Assembly (NCBI RefSeq): GCF_003478995.1
Contig: NZ_QUGI01000001.1
Coordinates: forward strand, 88,785-152,784
DNA: 64,000 nucleotides
From: Pseudoflavonifractor sp. AF19-9AC
Lineage (GTDB): Bacteria; Bacillota; Clostridia; Oscillospirales; Oscillospiraceae
Reading direction: 5' to 3'
The notes under the pieces were generated by a model that had not been told where the DNA came from, did no database searches, and worked only from the letters and a program-made list of their open reading frames with translations. Below, in pieces: positions 50,919-57,834 of the stretch; position 1 is the first letter of the stretch; every line of letters starts with the position of its first letter. Made by a program: the position numbers and the translations under genes.

Positions 50919-52484
50919 TTAGTCATCCAAATTGTCAAGCACATCCAGCCCCACACGGAACTGAATATGAATCTCATACCCCCGAGAGACGGTCACGCGC
51001 TCGATGAGGGCCGAAACGATACGGCGCTTCTCCTCCATGGTCGCATCCTGATAAACCTGAGCGTAGCCCTTGAGCTGCTGAAAATGCTCCTCGACAGCCT
51101 CCTGCCGCAACTGGGTTTCCCGCAGCAGCACCTTCTGCGCCTCCATCTGCTGCGCAAATTCCTCCGCCATTGCCTTGGCTTCATCCATGCGTTCCTTCAA
51201 ATCTTCGGCTGTAAAAGGGCTTTTGCCTTCCAGTACATCCACCATATGACTGCTCAGCTGTTTACGCTCCTCTACGGCTTTGTTATACGCACTCTCCAGC
51301 TGACGCAGCTTGACGCGGGCGGCGTTCAGCTCCTGTTGGCGGCGCTTTTTCAGATAGTCCTTCTGGTCGATGACACGGATACGGTCCAGAATCTGGCAGA
51401 CCGCTGTCTCCACCACCGCATCTACCCTATCTGCCCGATATGTACTTTGTCCGTCGCACAGCTCCTTGTGCTGAATGCGATTGTAGCAGCGGTAAATGGG
51501 CACCCGGGGATTTTCGCTCTTGGTAGGGTGATGCGTACTCCGCACTGTGGTGGAGATGAGCCGCCCGCCGCAGGTGCCGCAGAACACATTGCCGGAGAGC
51601 AGCGCCTGACCGTTTCGCGCCACCGGCGAAAGCCGGGAACCCTCGTAGTCGCTGCGATGCTGCTGAATCTGTGCTTGTACATGGTTATACACCATTTCCG
51701 GGATAATTTGCAGATGGGGAAAGACTTCCGACCGGGACTCTCCGCTGCGGAGTACGCCGGTGTAGAGCACATTCTTCAGCATATTCTGAATGGTGGAAGG
51801 ATGAAACGGTTTTCCATTCCGGTTCCGATAACCTTCCTCCGTCAGCGCCGTGGCAATTTTCCGGCTGCCGTAGCCGTTGAGCGCCGACAGCGCAAAGATA
51901 TGCGCTACCACAGGCGCCTCCTCTTCGTTCACGAGGATCTCATAGACCTCATGTCCGCGGGCATTTTTGCGCCCCTGCTTTTCCAGACGGTAGCCATAGG
52001 GCGCCTTCCCACCCCGGAAACGTCCCTCCAGAACAATTTGTGCCAGGCGGGTTTTGGTCCGCATGGAGGTCTTGACGCTCTCGCACTCTGCCGCCCAGCT
52101 GCGGATGTAGTTCATCAGATGGTCGCTTTGGGTATCGAAATGCTGCTGTCCTTCCATGACGCTCCAGATTTCCACGCCACAGGAAGCAATGGTTTTGGCG
52201 ATAACCGGCGTATCATCCGCAATGCGCCCCAGGCGGTCCATCATATAGACCAGGAGCACATCAAAGGTTCCGCCCTCCGCGTCTACCAACAGCTCTGCCA
52301 CGGCGTCCCGGTCCTTACCCCGAATCTTAAAGCCGGAGACGCCTTTTTCATACTTCTCGTCAATAATCTTCCAGTCCGGATGCTGGGCCGCGAAGGCCCG
52401 GCACGCCTCCCGCTGCATGGGGAGGTCGTTATCTTCAACCTGCTTCATGGTCGATACCCGGTACAGACATATCACCCGTTTCAT
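50919..52484 (-). CDS. Large serine recombinase
   Basis: The 521-residue recombinase has the resolvase catalytic domain with nucleophile Ser11 in YRVSTMKQ and the motif MMDRLGRIADDT (about 95), a recombinase domain (APYGYRLEK, YGSRKIATALTEEGY), a zinc ribbon (FCGTCGGRLIS, then CYN and C) and a long coiled coil (about 385-460). Enzymes of this class insert or excise elements without accessory factors. AGGAGGTGA precedes the ATG at 52482-52484. The island ends in a tRNA, a typical tyrosine-recombinase target, so this gene may belong to an older element nested inside, or act in excision. Confidence 0.93.
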   Translation of the reverse strand: MKRVICLYRVSTMKQVEDNDLPMQREACRAFAAQHPDWKIIDEKYEKGVSGFKIRGKDRDAVAELLVDAEGGTFDVLLVYMMDRLGRIADDTPVIAKTIASCGVEIWSVMEGQQHFDTQSDHLMNYIRSWAAECESVKTSMRTKTRLAQIVLEGRFRGGKAPYGYRLEKQGRKNARGHEVYEILVNEEEAPVVAHIFALSALNGYGSRKIATALTEEGYRNRNGKPFHPSTIQNMLKNVLYTGVLRSGESRSEVFPHLQIIPEMVYNHVQAQIQQHRSDYEGSRLSPVARNGQALLSGNVFCGTCGGRLISTTVRSTHHPTKSENPRVPIYRCYNRIQHKELCDGQSTYRADRVDAVVETAVCQILDRIRVIDQKDYLKKRRQQELNAARVKLRQLESAYNKAVEERKQLSSHMVDVLEGKSPFTAEDLKERMDEAKAMAEEFAQQMEAQKVLLRETQLRQEAVEEHFQQLKGYAQVYQDATMEEKRRIVSALIERVTVSRGYEIHIQFRVGLDVLDNLDD

Positions 52485-52626
52485 GGGTCTCACCTCCTTT
52501 CTCCGCCTGCGCCAAGGCAAGTTCCGTCAAAATCGTGCTGAGATGGGTATGCACGTCCACCGGCGTCTGTGCAGGAAATTCCAGCTGCACACGACACCCC
52601 TGAATGGTCAGTTGCTTCTTTTCCAT
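52435..52626 (-). CDS. Small protein overlapping the serine recombinase gene
   Basis: The 63-residue protein begins MEKKQLTIQGCRVQLEFPAQ and is acidic with a beta-strand N-terminus and a helix (LSTILTELALAQAEKGGE). It overlaps the recombinase start by 50 bp in another frame, and the recombinase ribosome binding site lies inside it. Small proteins with this place and pattern often precede serine recombinases in clostridial elements (TnpW-like genes), but the similarity I see is weak. AAGGACG lies before its ATG. Confidence 0.55.
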   Translation of the reverse strand: MEKKQLTIQGCRVQLEFPAQTPVDVHTHLSTILTELALAQAEKGGETHETGDMSVPGIDHEAG

Positions 52627-52852
52627 AATCGTCCTTTCCGCCGCAGGAAAGGTCAATTTTCAAATCTTTAGAATACGTTGAGAATTTTTAATTGATAGAT
52701 AGAATAAATCGGAAAGGGTTGTTGGTTGTATTTAGAATTCTTGTTTTGGTATAAGTCTCTGCGGCTCATGGTGATGGAGAAAACTCTCCTCACCTATAGT
52801 TATGGTAGAAAAGCACCTCACCAAAATTTCAAACGGCATCAGGCAGCAAAAT

Positions 52853-52884
52853 GGGTGTTCCGCAAGGCGCTTTGCGGAACACCC
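52853..52884 (-). terminator. Hairpin after the unknown two-gene module
   Basis: Perfect 13-bp arms GGGTGTTCCGCAA / TTGCGGAACACCC lie 13 bp after the stop on the minus strand. The T-run is poor. The AT-rich 52,627-52,850 holds no gene I can support. Confidence 0.65.
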
Positions 52885-52896
52885 AAACGGTTTTAC

Positions 52897-53715
52897 TTAC
52901 TCCACCGGAACGCCCCGGCGCTTGTACTCATCGCCCAGCCAGATATGAACCGCTTTTTCCAGTTCAAAGTCGAAGCAGGGCTGAGCGGTGCGGTCGCTGA
53001 GATAGCGATTCAAATCATCGTGAGGCACAGATTTCTCCGCCTGACGGATGGCGTCCAGATAGTCCTCGCAGGTACCCTTGTCGATCTCACCGTCCAACAG
53101 GAAAACCTCCCCGTCTTTGTGGCAGATGTAGTCGATGGTGTGAGGACGCTCCCAGGGAGTGAGATACTTGGCCAGTTTGATGCAGCGGGCTGTCTCCTTG
53201 CGGGGATGTGCCTCGGGCTGCACCTTGCTCAGCTCCACCGCCAGCGTATATGTTACCAGATACTGCGTCAGTTCCAGAGAAAGCGGATAATTGTGCGTCT
53301 GGGCCATGAGAACAGCCAGCGTCTCCATGACCAAATCCTCAGCGTCCTCGTCGCGCTCAAAACTGTCCAGCCAACGCTCCCGGGTCTCCTCTGGAAACGT
53401 CTGAAGCGTTTCCTCGTCCCAGGTGGGCTGATAACATCCCGTACCCTCCCGCAGCTCGTCCAGCACATTGGCGGCGTGCCGCGCCGCGTGAAGGGCGGGG
53501 GATACCATATAGCGCAGTTCCAACGCCGCCGCATCGGCGTTCAATGCTTCATAGACCTCATATCGAAGGGTGGGAATCAGCATCGCATTCGTGTGAGGCG
53601 TCGTCGCCTGCCAACTATGCATCTTGTCCAGTACCGCGCCGACCTGCCGCCCCTGAGGGGCGGTGGTCAGAATACGGGAAAGGGTACGCAAGGTTGGATA
53701 GGTCATCAAATCCAT
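52897..53715 (-). CDS. Hypothetical protein of the island (module gene 2)
   Basis: I do not recognise this 272-residue protein. It is acidic, helical and soluble: LRTLSRILTTAPQGRQVGAV near the N-terminus, LRYEVYEALNADAAALELRY around residue 70, and a C-terminal beta-hairpin HTIDYICHKDGEVFLLDGEI. I choose the ATG at 53713-53715, one base after the upstream gene's TGA, which implies translational coupling; the longer frame starts inside that gene. The two genes probably act together. Confidence 0.65.
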   Translation of the reverse strand: MDLMTYPTLRTLSRILTTAPQGRQVGAVLDKMHSWQATTPHTNAMLIPTLRYEVYEALNADAAALELRYMVSPALHAARHAANVLDELREGTGCYQPTWDEETLQTFPEETRERWLDSFERDEDAEDLVMETLAVLMAQTHNYPLSLELTQYLVTYTLAVELSKVQPEAHPRKETARCIKLAKYLTPWERPHTIDYICHKDGEVFLLDGEIDKGTCEDYLDAIRQAEKSVPHDDLNRYLSDRTAQPCFDFELEKAVHIWLGDEYKRRGVPVE

Positions 53716-53716
53716 A

Positions 53717-54616
53717 TCAGTTACCCTCCAGCTTCTTCTTGATTTCTTCAAAGCGGGGATAATTCCAGACAGCGGGGCTGTGGCTGTTCACGACCACACG
53801 CAGCAGGGAGAAGAGTTCTTCCATCAGCCGCGTGTCCTCATCGTCCTTGCCACGGCTAACGCGCTGCAGCACCTCCGTCTGTACCTTCTCATGCAGAGCG
53901 TTCACCAGAGCGTCATACTCCCACACATCCTTCTGATAAGCCAGCGCCTTGAGAATACCGGCGCAGCTGTAAAACACCTTGGCAGGGGCGCCCATGGGGA
54001 TGCAGCAGGGCAGCAGCGACTGCACATTGTCGTCCTCGTCCAGCGCCAGAAAATAGGGCGCCAGCTGCATCTGACCCTCCTCGCGGGCCACATGGAGCAT
54101 CTGCCACAGCCGAACCTGACGGGCCAGAACCTTGTCGCCGTCGGTGTTATCTACCAGCACCTCGAAGATGAGCAAATCACCAAGACGCTCTGCCAGACGC
54201 CCGGAAATGGCTTCTGCTTCCTCGCCAGTGAGATGCTGAATACCGTCCAGCATCTGCACCCGCTGATTGCAGTAGTCCCCCAGAGAGGACAGACACTTCA
54301 CATCCAGCGACAACCGACGGGCCTTGGCGCTGAAAATGGGGGCGGGGAGAACGGGATTGACGAGATTTTCTGCGTCCTCCAGCGCCACAGAAGCATTTTC
54401 TGCGCAGCCGCCGTTCTTTACTTCCTCACGCACACGGTCCATGAGATTTGCCTTGGTGACCGTCTCCAGATGCTTGGCGATTTTGCGAATTGCATCTACC
54501 GGTTGGGTCAGACAGTTGCAGTGAATCGCCTTTATGGCCTCCTGCAGTTCCTCGGGGGTCTTTGCCGTCACAAGATTTTGAGCAACGGCGATGGGGTTTA
54601 CTGATTCGTTTTTCAT
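53717..54616 (-). CDS. Hypothetical protein of the island (module gene 1)
   Basis: The 299-residue protein is mostly helical and acidic, with no signal peptide or catalytic motif I recognise. It starts MKNESVNPIAVAQNLVTAKT, has LSLDVKCLSSLGDYCNQRVQ near residue 102 and VLARQVRLWQMLHVAREEGQ near 163. AAGGAGGAATT precedes the ATG. It is transcribed from a promoter containing an 18-bp palindrome and has a structured 250-nt leader ending in a terminator-like hairpin, so its expression is probably conditional. It is coupled to the next unknown gene. Confidence 0.68.
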   Translation of the reverse strand: MKNESVNPIAVAQNLVTAKTPEELQEAIKAIHCNCLTQPVDAIRKIAKHLETVTKANLMDRVREEVKNGGCAENASVALEDAENLVNPVLPAPIFSAKARRLSLDVKCLSSLGDYCNQRVQMLDGIQHLTGEEAEAISGRLAERLGDLLIFEVLVDNTDGDKVLARQVRLWQMLHVAREEGQMQLAPYFLALDEDDNVQSLLPCCIPMGAPAKVFYSCAGILKALAYQKDVWEYDALVNALHEKVQTEVLQRVSRGKDDEDTRLMEELFSLLRVVVNSHSPAVWNYPRFEEIKKKLEGN

Positions 54617-54639
54617 AAGGGAATTCCTCCTTTAATTTG

Positions 54640-54865
54640 TTGGAAAACAAAAAGTACCGTGCAGGCGTGTGCCTACACGGTACCCGGAGGATTCCAGAGC
54701 ATTGGATTTTCTCCTGCCGCAAGGGTAGTCCTTCTTGCCATATGCGGCAAAAAAGGGTATACTATCCCTGCGGTGCGGAGTCATCCGTTGTGTAGGTGGC
54801 CTAATCACCTGCGCAGGCATAAGGGAGTTGGCGCTCCCTTATGCTGCCGTACTGTTTTGCTTTCT
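54640..54865 (-). ncRNA. Structured leader RNA with terminal attenuator
   Basis: Between promoter and gene the transcript can form many stems. A GCATAAGGGAG / CTCCCTTATGC hairpin (54,817-54,844) comes first. A multibranch unit closed by CTGCG / CGCAG (54,768-54,816) follows, with inner stems AGGTG / CACCT and GGA / TCC. Small hairpins come next. The 3' end is a strong 12/13-bp hairpin GTACCGTG...CACGGTAC (54,654-54,683), followed on this strand by TTTTTGTTTT. That last hairpin is a good intrinsic terminator 38 bp before the ATG, as in attenuators and riboswitches. I match it to no known class. Confidence 0.5.
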
Positions 54866-54871
54866 GAGTAC

Positions 54872-54900
54872 AGCATAATATATGTGTATGCACATATCAA
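54872..54900 (-). promoter_or_regulatory. Promoter with operator in its spacer
   Basis: On the minus strand TTGATA and TATGCT are 17 bp apart. The palindrome ATATGTGTATGCACATAT (54,880-54,897) fills the spacer, so a bound repressor would block this promoter. Confidence 0.6.
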
Positions 54901-54940
54901 GGGTGCAATATCGCCAAATATTTCGCAGTTGATTTGTTGA

Positions 54941-54958
54941 ATATGTGCATACACATAT
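54941..54958. promoter_or_regulatory. Second copy of the ATATGTG palindrome
   Basis: ATATGTGCATACACATAT has the same 7-bp arms as the site at 54,880 and lies 61 bp from it, directly upstream of the RHH gene's -35 box. Confidence 0.7.
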
Positions 54959-54961
54959 ATC

Positions 54962-54990
54962 TTGGCAGAATTCTCCGCAGCAAGTATACT
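54962..54990 (+). promoter_or_regulatory. Promoter of the RHH regulator gene
   Basis: TTGGCA and TATACT are separated by exactly 17 bp, 40 bp before the GTG start. Confidence 0.7.
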
Positions 54991-55029
54991 TTATATAGCG
55001 GAAAATGACAGGAATGAGGGGGTGTAGCT

Positions 55030-55233
55030 GTGGCACAAACAGAGGCTCAACTGCGGGCGAGCAAAAAGTATCATCAAAAATTTGATAATCTGCAGATTCG
55101 CGTCCCACAGGGAGAAAAGGATGTGATTGCAGCACACGCAGCATCCCAAAATGAATCCCTGAATACCTTTGTTCGTCGGGCAATCTCCGAAACCATGGAA
55201 CGGGATAAGCGCGATACAAAAGAAGAGGAATGA
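55030..55233 (+). CDS. Ribbon-helix-helix (Arc-like) regulator
   Basis: The 67-residue protein fits an RHH regulator: NLQIRVPQGEKDVIAAHAAS gives the DNA-contacting strand and first helix, and NESLNTFVRRAISETMERD the second helix. RHH dimers bind short palindromes cooperatively, and two identical ATATGTG-N4-CACATAT sites lie just upstream, one in the divergent promoter and one beside its own. It starts at GTG after GAGGGGG. It probably controls the divergent two-gene module and itself. Confidence 0.8.
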   Translation: MAQTEAQLRASKKYHQKFDNLQIRVPQGEKDVIAAHAASQNESLNTFVRRAISETMERDKRDTKEEE

Positions 55234-55271
55234 TATTGGCGTCCTGCCCGGCTGTGGTGGGACGACATTTT

Positions 55272-56210
55272 TTAACGGCTGAAATAGTAGCTCTGCACCG
55301 TCACCTTGTCCCGCCAGTGGGCCAGATGCAGAATGCTCACTGCCCGCAGGGCCAGACGGTCCAGCACGATAGGTTTTCCCTGAGCAATGGCCAGTGCGCG
55401 ATTCTTGCCGCGCAAAATGTAGGGCTTATCGAAGAAGGAGAGGGGTTCCAGCTTGTCCCGATGTTTCTTGTTGTTGCGGTGCCACTGGTCCGCCAGTTCT
55501 TTGTAGAGCTTCTTCCGATACCCCGGCTCTGTCCTCAGGCGCTCCGTATAGTATACCAGCATTTTGTACGCGTGTTCGCGGCGCTGCCCGTGATAGTCAA
55601 AGCCGCTGACAAATTCATGCATCCGAAACACCTTATGCTCGGAACCGTCGAAGAACTTCCGGACCGCCGCTACATCCTCCGGCAGCACCTTCTGCTCCTG
55701 ATATTTACCACCCTTGCCCCGGCGGACGATGACACTGGTGTTGCCGTTCCGCTCTTTGATGTCGCTGCCCCGCAGCTGGCGCAGCTCATCCTCCCGAAGC
55801 CCAATCATGGCGTTCAGCTCGGCGGGACGGCCTCCATCGGCCTTGCCGACCCCGCTGCTGCGGATAAACTCGCTGGCGTGGCGTATGGGCTTTTCGATTT
55901 CTGCCAGTTCCACGCCCGTTGCCTTGCAGAGCGGCGACAGATAGCTGTGAATGGTAGACGCCGTCTTGCCGTTCGCTTTCAGATAATCGGCGTACGCCTG
56001 TATTTTCTCCTTGTCGATGTCAGAGAGCCGGCGAATGCCCAGGCCTTTGAAATAGTCCGCCGACTTATGGAGCCAGTTTTGATAATTCTTTCTGGTCTGG
56101 TCGCTGACCGCCATGGCGTTGCCATCCTTGTCAGTTCGATGGCTGTAGATAAACACATCCGGCGCGTTTATCATCTGATGAAAGAGGCTCCCGCCTTCTT
56201 TTCTTCCCAT
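55272..56210 (-). CDS. Divergent tyrosine recombinase (integrase)
   Basis: The 312-residue protein has an N-terminal SAM-like core-binding domain (about 30-105: SDQTRKNYQNWLHKSADYF, YADYLKANGKTASTIHSYLS) and a divergent catalytic domain. Candidate active-site positions are Arg in NAMIGLREDELRQLRGSD, Lys in RRGKGGKYQ, His/Arg in YHGQRREHAY, His in LHLAHWRD and Tyr in VTVQSYYFSR near the C-terminus. The spacing between HxxR and the Tyr is longer than usual. AAAGGAG precedes the ATG at 56208-56210. Its position near the right end and the tRNA target make it the likely island integrase. Confidence 0.72.
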   Translation of the reverse strand: MGRKEGGSLFHQMINAPDVFIYSHRTDKDGNAMAVSDQTRKNYQNWLHKSADYFKGLGIRRLSDIDKEKIQAYADYLKANGKTASTIHSYLSPLCKATGVELAEIEKPIRHASEFIRSSGVGKADGGRPAELNAMIGLREDELRQLRGSDIKERNGNTSVIVRRGKGGKYQEQKVLPEDVAAVRKFFDGSEHKVFRMHEFVSGFDYHGQRREHAYKMLVYYTERLRTEPGYRKKLYKELADQWHRNNKKHRDKLEPLSFFDKPYILRGKNRALAIAQGKPIVLDRLALRAVSILHLAHWRDKVTVQSYYFSR

Positions 56211-56460
56211 ATAGAAAACTCCTTTCTGTCCGATGGGCGCACTTCTCCCCATGATCTCGCGCCCTCCGGCGCCGGGGATTTCGACCCGCCGTTTCGTTCA
56301 ACTGATTGCGCTGCGTTTCTCAACATCCTTTTTTTGACCCCGCCTGACAAACCGGCGAGGGGGAAAGACTAACCCGCGGGCAGCTCCGCCGTAGACAGAA
56401 AGTGATTTTCAAAGGTTTTTCGGAACTTTTTCGGATGCGTATAGCATCCGCTATATGAGG

Positions 56461-56474
56461 TGTCGCACGTGCGA
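56461..56474. repeat. Perfect palindrome GTCGCACGTGCGAC
   Basis: A 14-bp perfect palindrome lies in the 333-bp gap between the integrase and the small membrane protein. The rest of this gap shows no gene I can support. Confidence 0.5.
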
Positions 56475-56521
56475 CGGGCATGGCCCAACGACTCATATAG
56501 AAGAAATTTTCAAAAATATCG

Positions 56522-56569
56522 CGATGGTCGGTTATATTTTGGTTTATCTCCAAAATATAACCTCCATCG
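56522..56569. repeat. Long inverted repeat over the end of the small membrane gene
   Basis: Arms GGTTATATTTTGG / CCAAAATATAACC (13 bp, perfect) around a 7-nt loop extend outward with CGATGG / CCATCG. The stop codon of the 56,544-56,894 gene falls in the loop. Confidence 0.75.
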
Positions 56570-56894
56570 ATGCGGAAAGCGGAGTGTCGTACGATGCCAC
56601 GGCGCTGAGGCCTCCCCTCGCTGGAGGAGATCTCACAGTGGCATACCAATGCCGTCCGGCCATTTGGTACGCGCGCCGTGGACCGGTACTCTGCTTTGCA
56701 CCTTCTGTCCTTTTTTGGTGTGGCTTGCGAATATCGGCCGCTCCCGCTTTCCGCGTTGGATGCGACTTCATTTTCGCTCGACCACCATCCGCGTTGTCAA
56801 TGCGGATGTACAGCACTTTTGCCTTTCGCCGTGCGACGGGTCTCGTACGTACCACGAACGCCAGCAAAAAGCAGACTCCTGTGAACAGGACCAT
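56544..56894 (-). CDS. Small protein with N-terminal membrane helix
   Basis: The 116-residue protein starts with one membrane helix (MVLFTGVCFLLAFVV), followed by a strongly basic, low-complexity cytoplasmic or exported part. Its support is a textbook AAAGGAGG site six bases before the ATG, which competing frames lack. No family is recognised. The reading frame ends inside a long inverted repeat. It lies upstream of the integrase on the same strand, with 333 bp between. Confidence 0.55.
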   Translation of the reverse strand: MVLFTGVCFLLAFVVRTRPVARRKAKVLYIRIDNADGGRAKMKSHPTRKAGAADIRKPHQKRTEGAKQSTGPRRAYQMAGRHWYATVRSPPARGGLSAVASYDTPLSASMEVIFWR

Positions 56895-57002
56895 TTTTTA
56901 CCTCCTTTCATCAATAAACCTCTCTATTCTTTATTATGTAATAAGTCGATGCCATCAAAATTTCATTTGCCGGGAACGAAGATGAGCGGATAAAATAAAG
57001 CG

Positions 57003-57027
57003 CCCCCTCTCCCGTAGGGAGAGGGGG
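57003..57027 (-). terminator. Strong GC hairpin
   Basis: Perfect 11-bp arms CCCCCTCTCCC / GGGAGAGGGGG with a 3-nt loop are followed on the minus strand by GCTTTATTTT. Confidence 0.6.
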
Positions 57028-57107
57028 CTGCGTGTGTTGTAGGGATATATGAGAGTGTGCGCTGTGGGAAATCATGCGACAGGGACTGTACCCCGAAATC
57101 TTCGAAG

Positions 57108-57388
57108 ATTACGGGGTTATATTCATAAAAACCCCGTAATCCTCTCAAATACCCCGTAATGCTCATTTTTTCTCCGTAATTCTCCGTTTTAAAATCAAAT
57201 ACCCCGTAATAAACACGGGGTCATAATTTCCACAACCCCGTAATAGTTCCAAAAACCCCGTAATCTTCGGAAACCGCCCCGTAATAATCGGAAAAAGTTA
57301 GAAATTTCAGAATTCGTCGATGAGATTTTGCTCAAAACCCCGTGTTTATTACGGGGTTTCCGGCCCAACCCCGTGTTTTTTACGGGGT
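57108..57388. repeat. Iteron-like array of CCCCGTAAT repeats
   Basis: ACCCCGTAAT occurs at 57,131, 57,151, 57,201, 57,235 and 57,255, with variants TCTCCGTAAT (57,171) and GCCCCGTAAT (57,276). Several steps are 20-21 bp, two helical turns. Inverted copies ATTACGGGGT lie at 57,108 and 57,348, with TTTACGGGGT at 57,379. The 21-bp unit at 57,201-57,221 is an exact inverted copy of 57,337-57,357. A further dyad CCCCGTGGG / CCCACGGGG lies at 57,444-57,472. The region 56,895-57,704 has no gene I can support. It could bind the integrase or a replication protein. Confidence 0.85.
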
Positions 57389-57667
57389 CTGACCGCTGTA
57401 TGACCCGTTTGCAGGGCGGGAACATATCCCCGGAAAAAGAAAACCCCGTGGGACACTCTGGAACCCACGGGGGAAAATAGTCCCGTCCACGCAAGTGCTG
57501 TAACAGCGTGAACTGGAGCCATATTTAGGATAACACAGGCATGAGGAGAAAGCAAATCGAGTTTTGTGTGTACAATAAATCAGGATGCGAACCGGACGGT
57601 GAGCATTTTTGCCATTTTACGCTGAAATGCTCGGGCTGCAGGCCCACAAACATCTCTCAAAAGTTGC

Positions 57668-57703
57668 AAAAAGGCCGCGAAATCTATGATTTCACGGCCT
57701 TTT
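57668..57703 (-). terminator. Terminator of the island tRNA-Ala
   Basis: Arms AAAAGGCCGTGAAATC / GATTTCGCGGCCTTTT with one mismatch and a 4-nt loop are followed by TGCAA on the minus strand, directly after the tRNA CCA end. Confidence 0.8.
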
Positions 57704-57704
57704 C

Positions 57705-57780
57705 TGGTGGAGACGGAGGGATTCGAACCCTTGACCTTACGGATGCGAACCGTACGCTCTCCCAACTGAGCTACGCCCCC
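57705..57780 (-). tRNA. tRNA-Ala(CGC), island copy, intact
   Basis: The 76-nt gene folds as a full cloverleaf: acceptor GGGGGCG / CGTCTCC with G3:U70, the alanine identity pair; D-arm GCTC-AGTTGGGA-GAGC; anticodon arm TACGG-TTCGCAT-CCGTA, anticodon CGC; T-arm with loop TTCGAAT; encoded CCA. One pair at the base of the T-stem is A-C. The D-arm and anticodon arm are identical to the broken host tRNA, but the acceptor and T-stem differ. It reads GCG alanine codons. It lies 50 bp inside the right end of the island. Confidence 0.93.
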
Positions 57781-57802
57781 ATGTGTTTATTTACTTTTTC
57801 TA

Positions 57803-57834
57803 CGGGGCCTGTGCAGCGGACAGCTTGCGCTCCC
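57803..57834. other. Right attachment site with inner inverted repeat
   Basis: CGGGGCCTGTGCAGCG (57,803-57,818) is inverted relative to the left-end repeat and lies 11 bp from core CTCCC (57,830-57,834). Confidence 0.75.

Larger units (their letters stand above)
42244..57834. mobile_element. 15.6 kb integrated island that splits tRNA-Ala(CGC)
   Basis: The boundaries are the two tRNA-Ala fragments, each ending at a 5-bp core CTCCC (42,244-42,248 and 57,830-57,834). Related inverted repeats flank the core on the inner side. Contents in order: unknown protein, HsdR, PIN/small-protein pair, HsdS, HsdM, SLOG protein, XRE repressor, serine recombinase, two unknown proteins with a structured leader, RHH regulator, tyrosine recombinase, small membrane protein, iteron-like array and an intact tRNA-Ala(CGC). 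No relaxase or conjugation genes are seen, so it is best called an integrative, possibly mobilisable, island. Confidence 0.85.

Noticed and set aside
54640..54700. T-box leader for the island module
   Set aside because: GGGTACCGTG only superficially resembles the T-box sequence, and the gene is not an aminoacyl-tRNA synthetase or amino-acid gene.
56320..56649. 109-codon minus-strand frame
   Set aside because: No ribosome binding site, cysteine/arginine-rich low-quality composition, and overlap with the long inverted repeat.
56455..56993. Two overlapping plus-strand frames of about 176 codons
   Set aside because: They lack ribosome binding sites and overlap the minus-strand gene that has a strong AAAGGAGG site.
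57108..57388. CRISPR array
   Set aside because: Repeats are about 10 bp, occur in both directions, spacers are about 10 bp and uneven, and no cas genes are present.
42244..57834. Full conjugative element
   Set aside because: No relaxase, coupling protein or secretion genes are present in the 15.6 kb.
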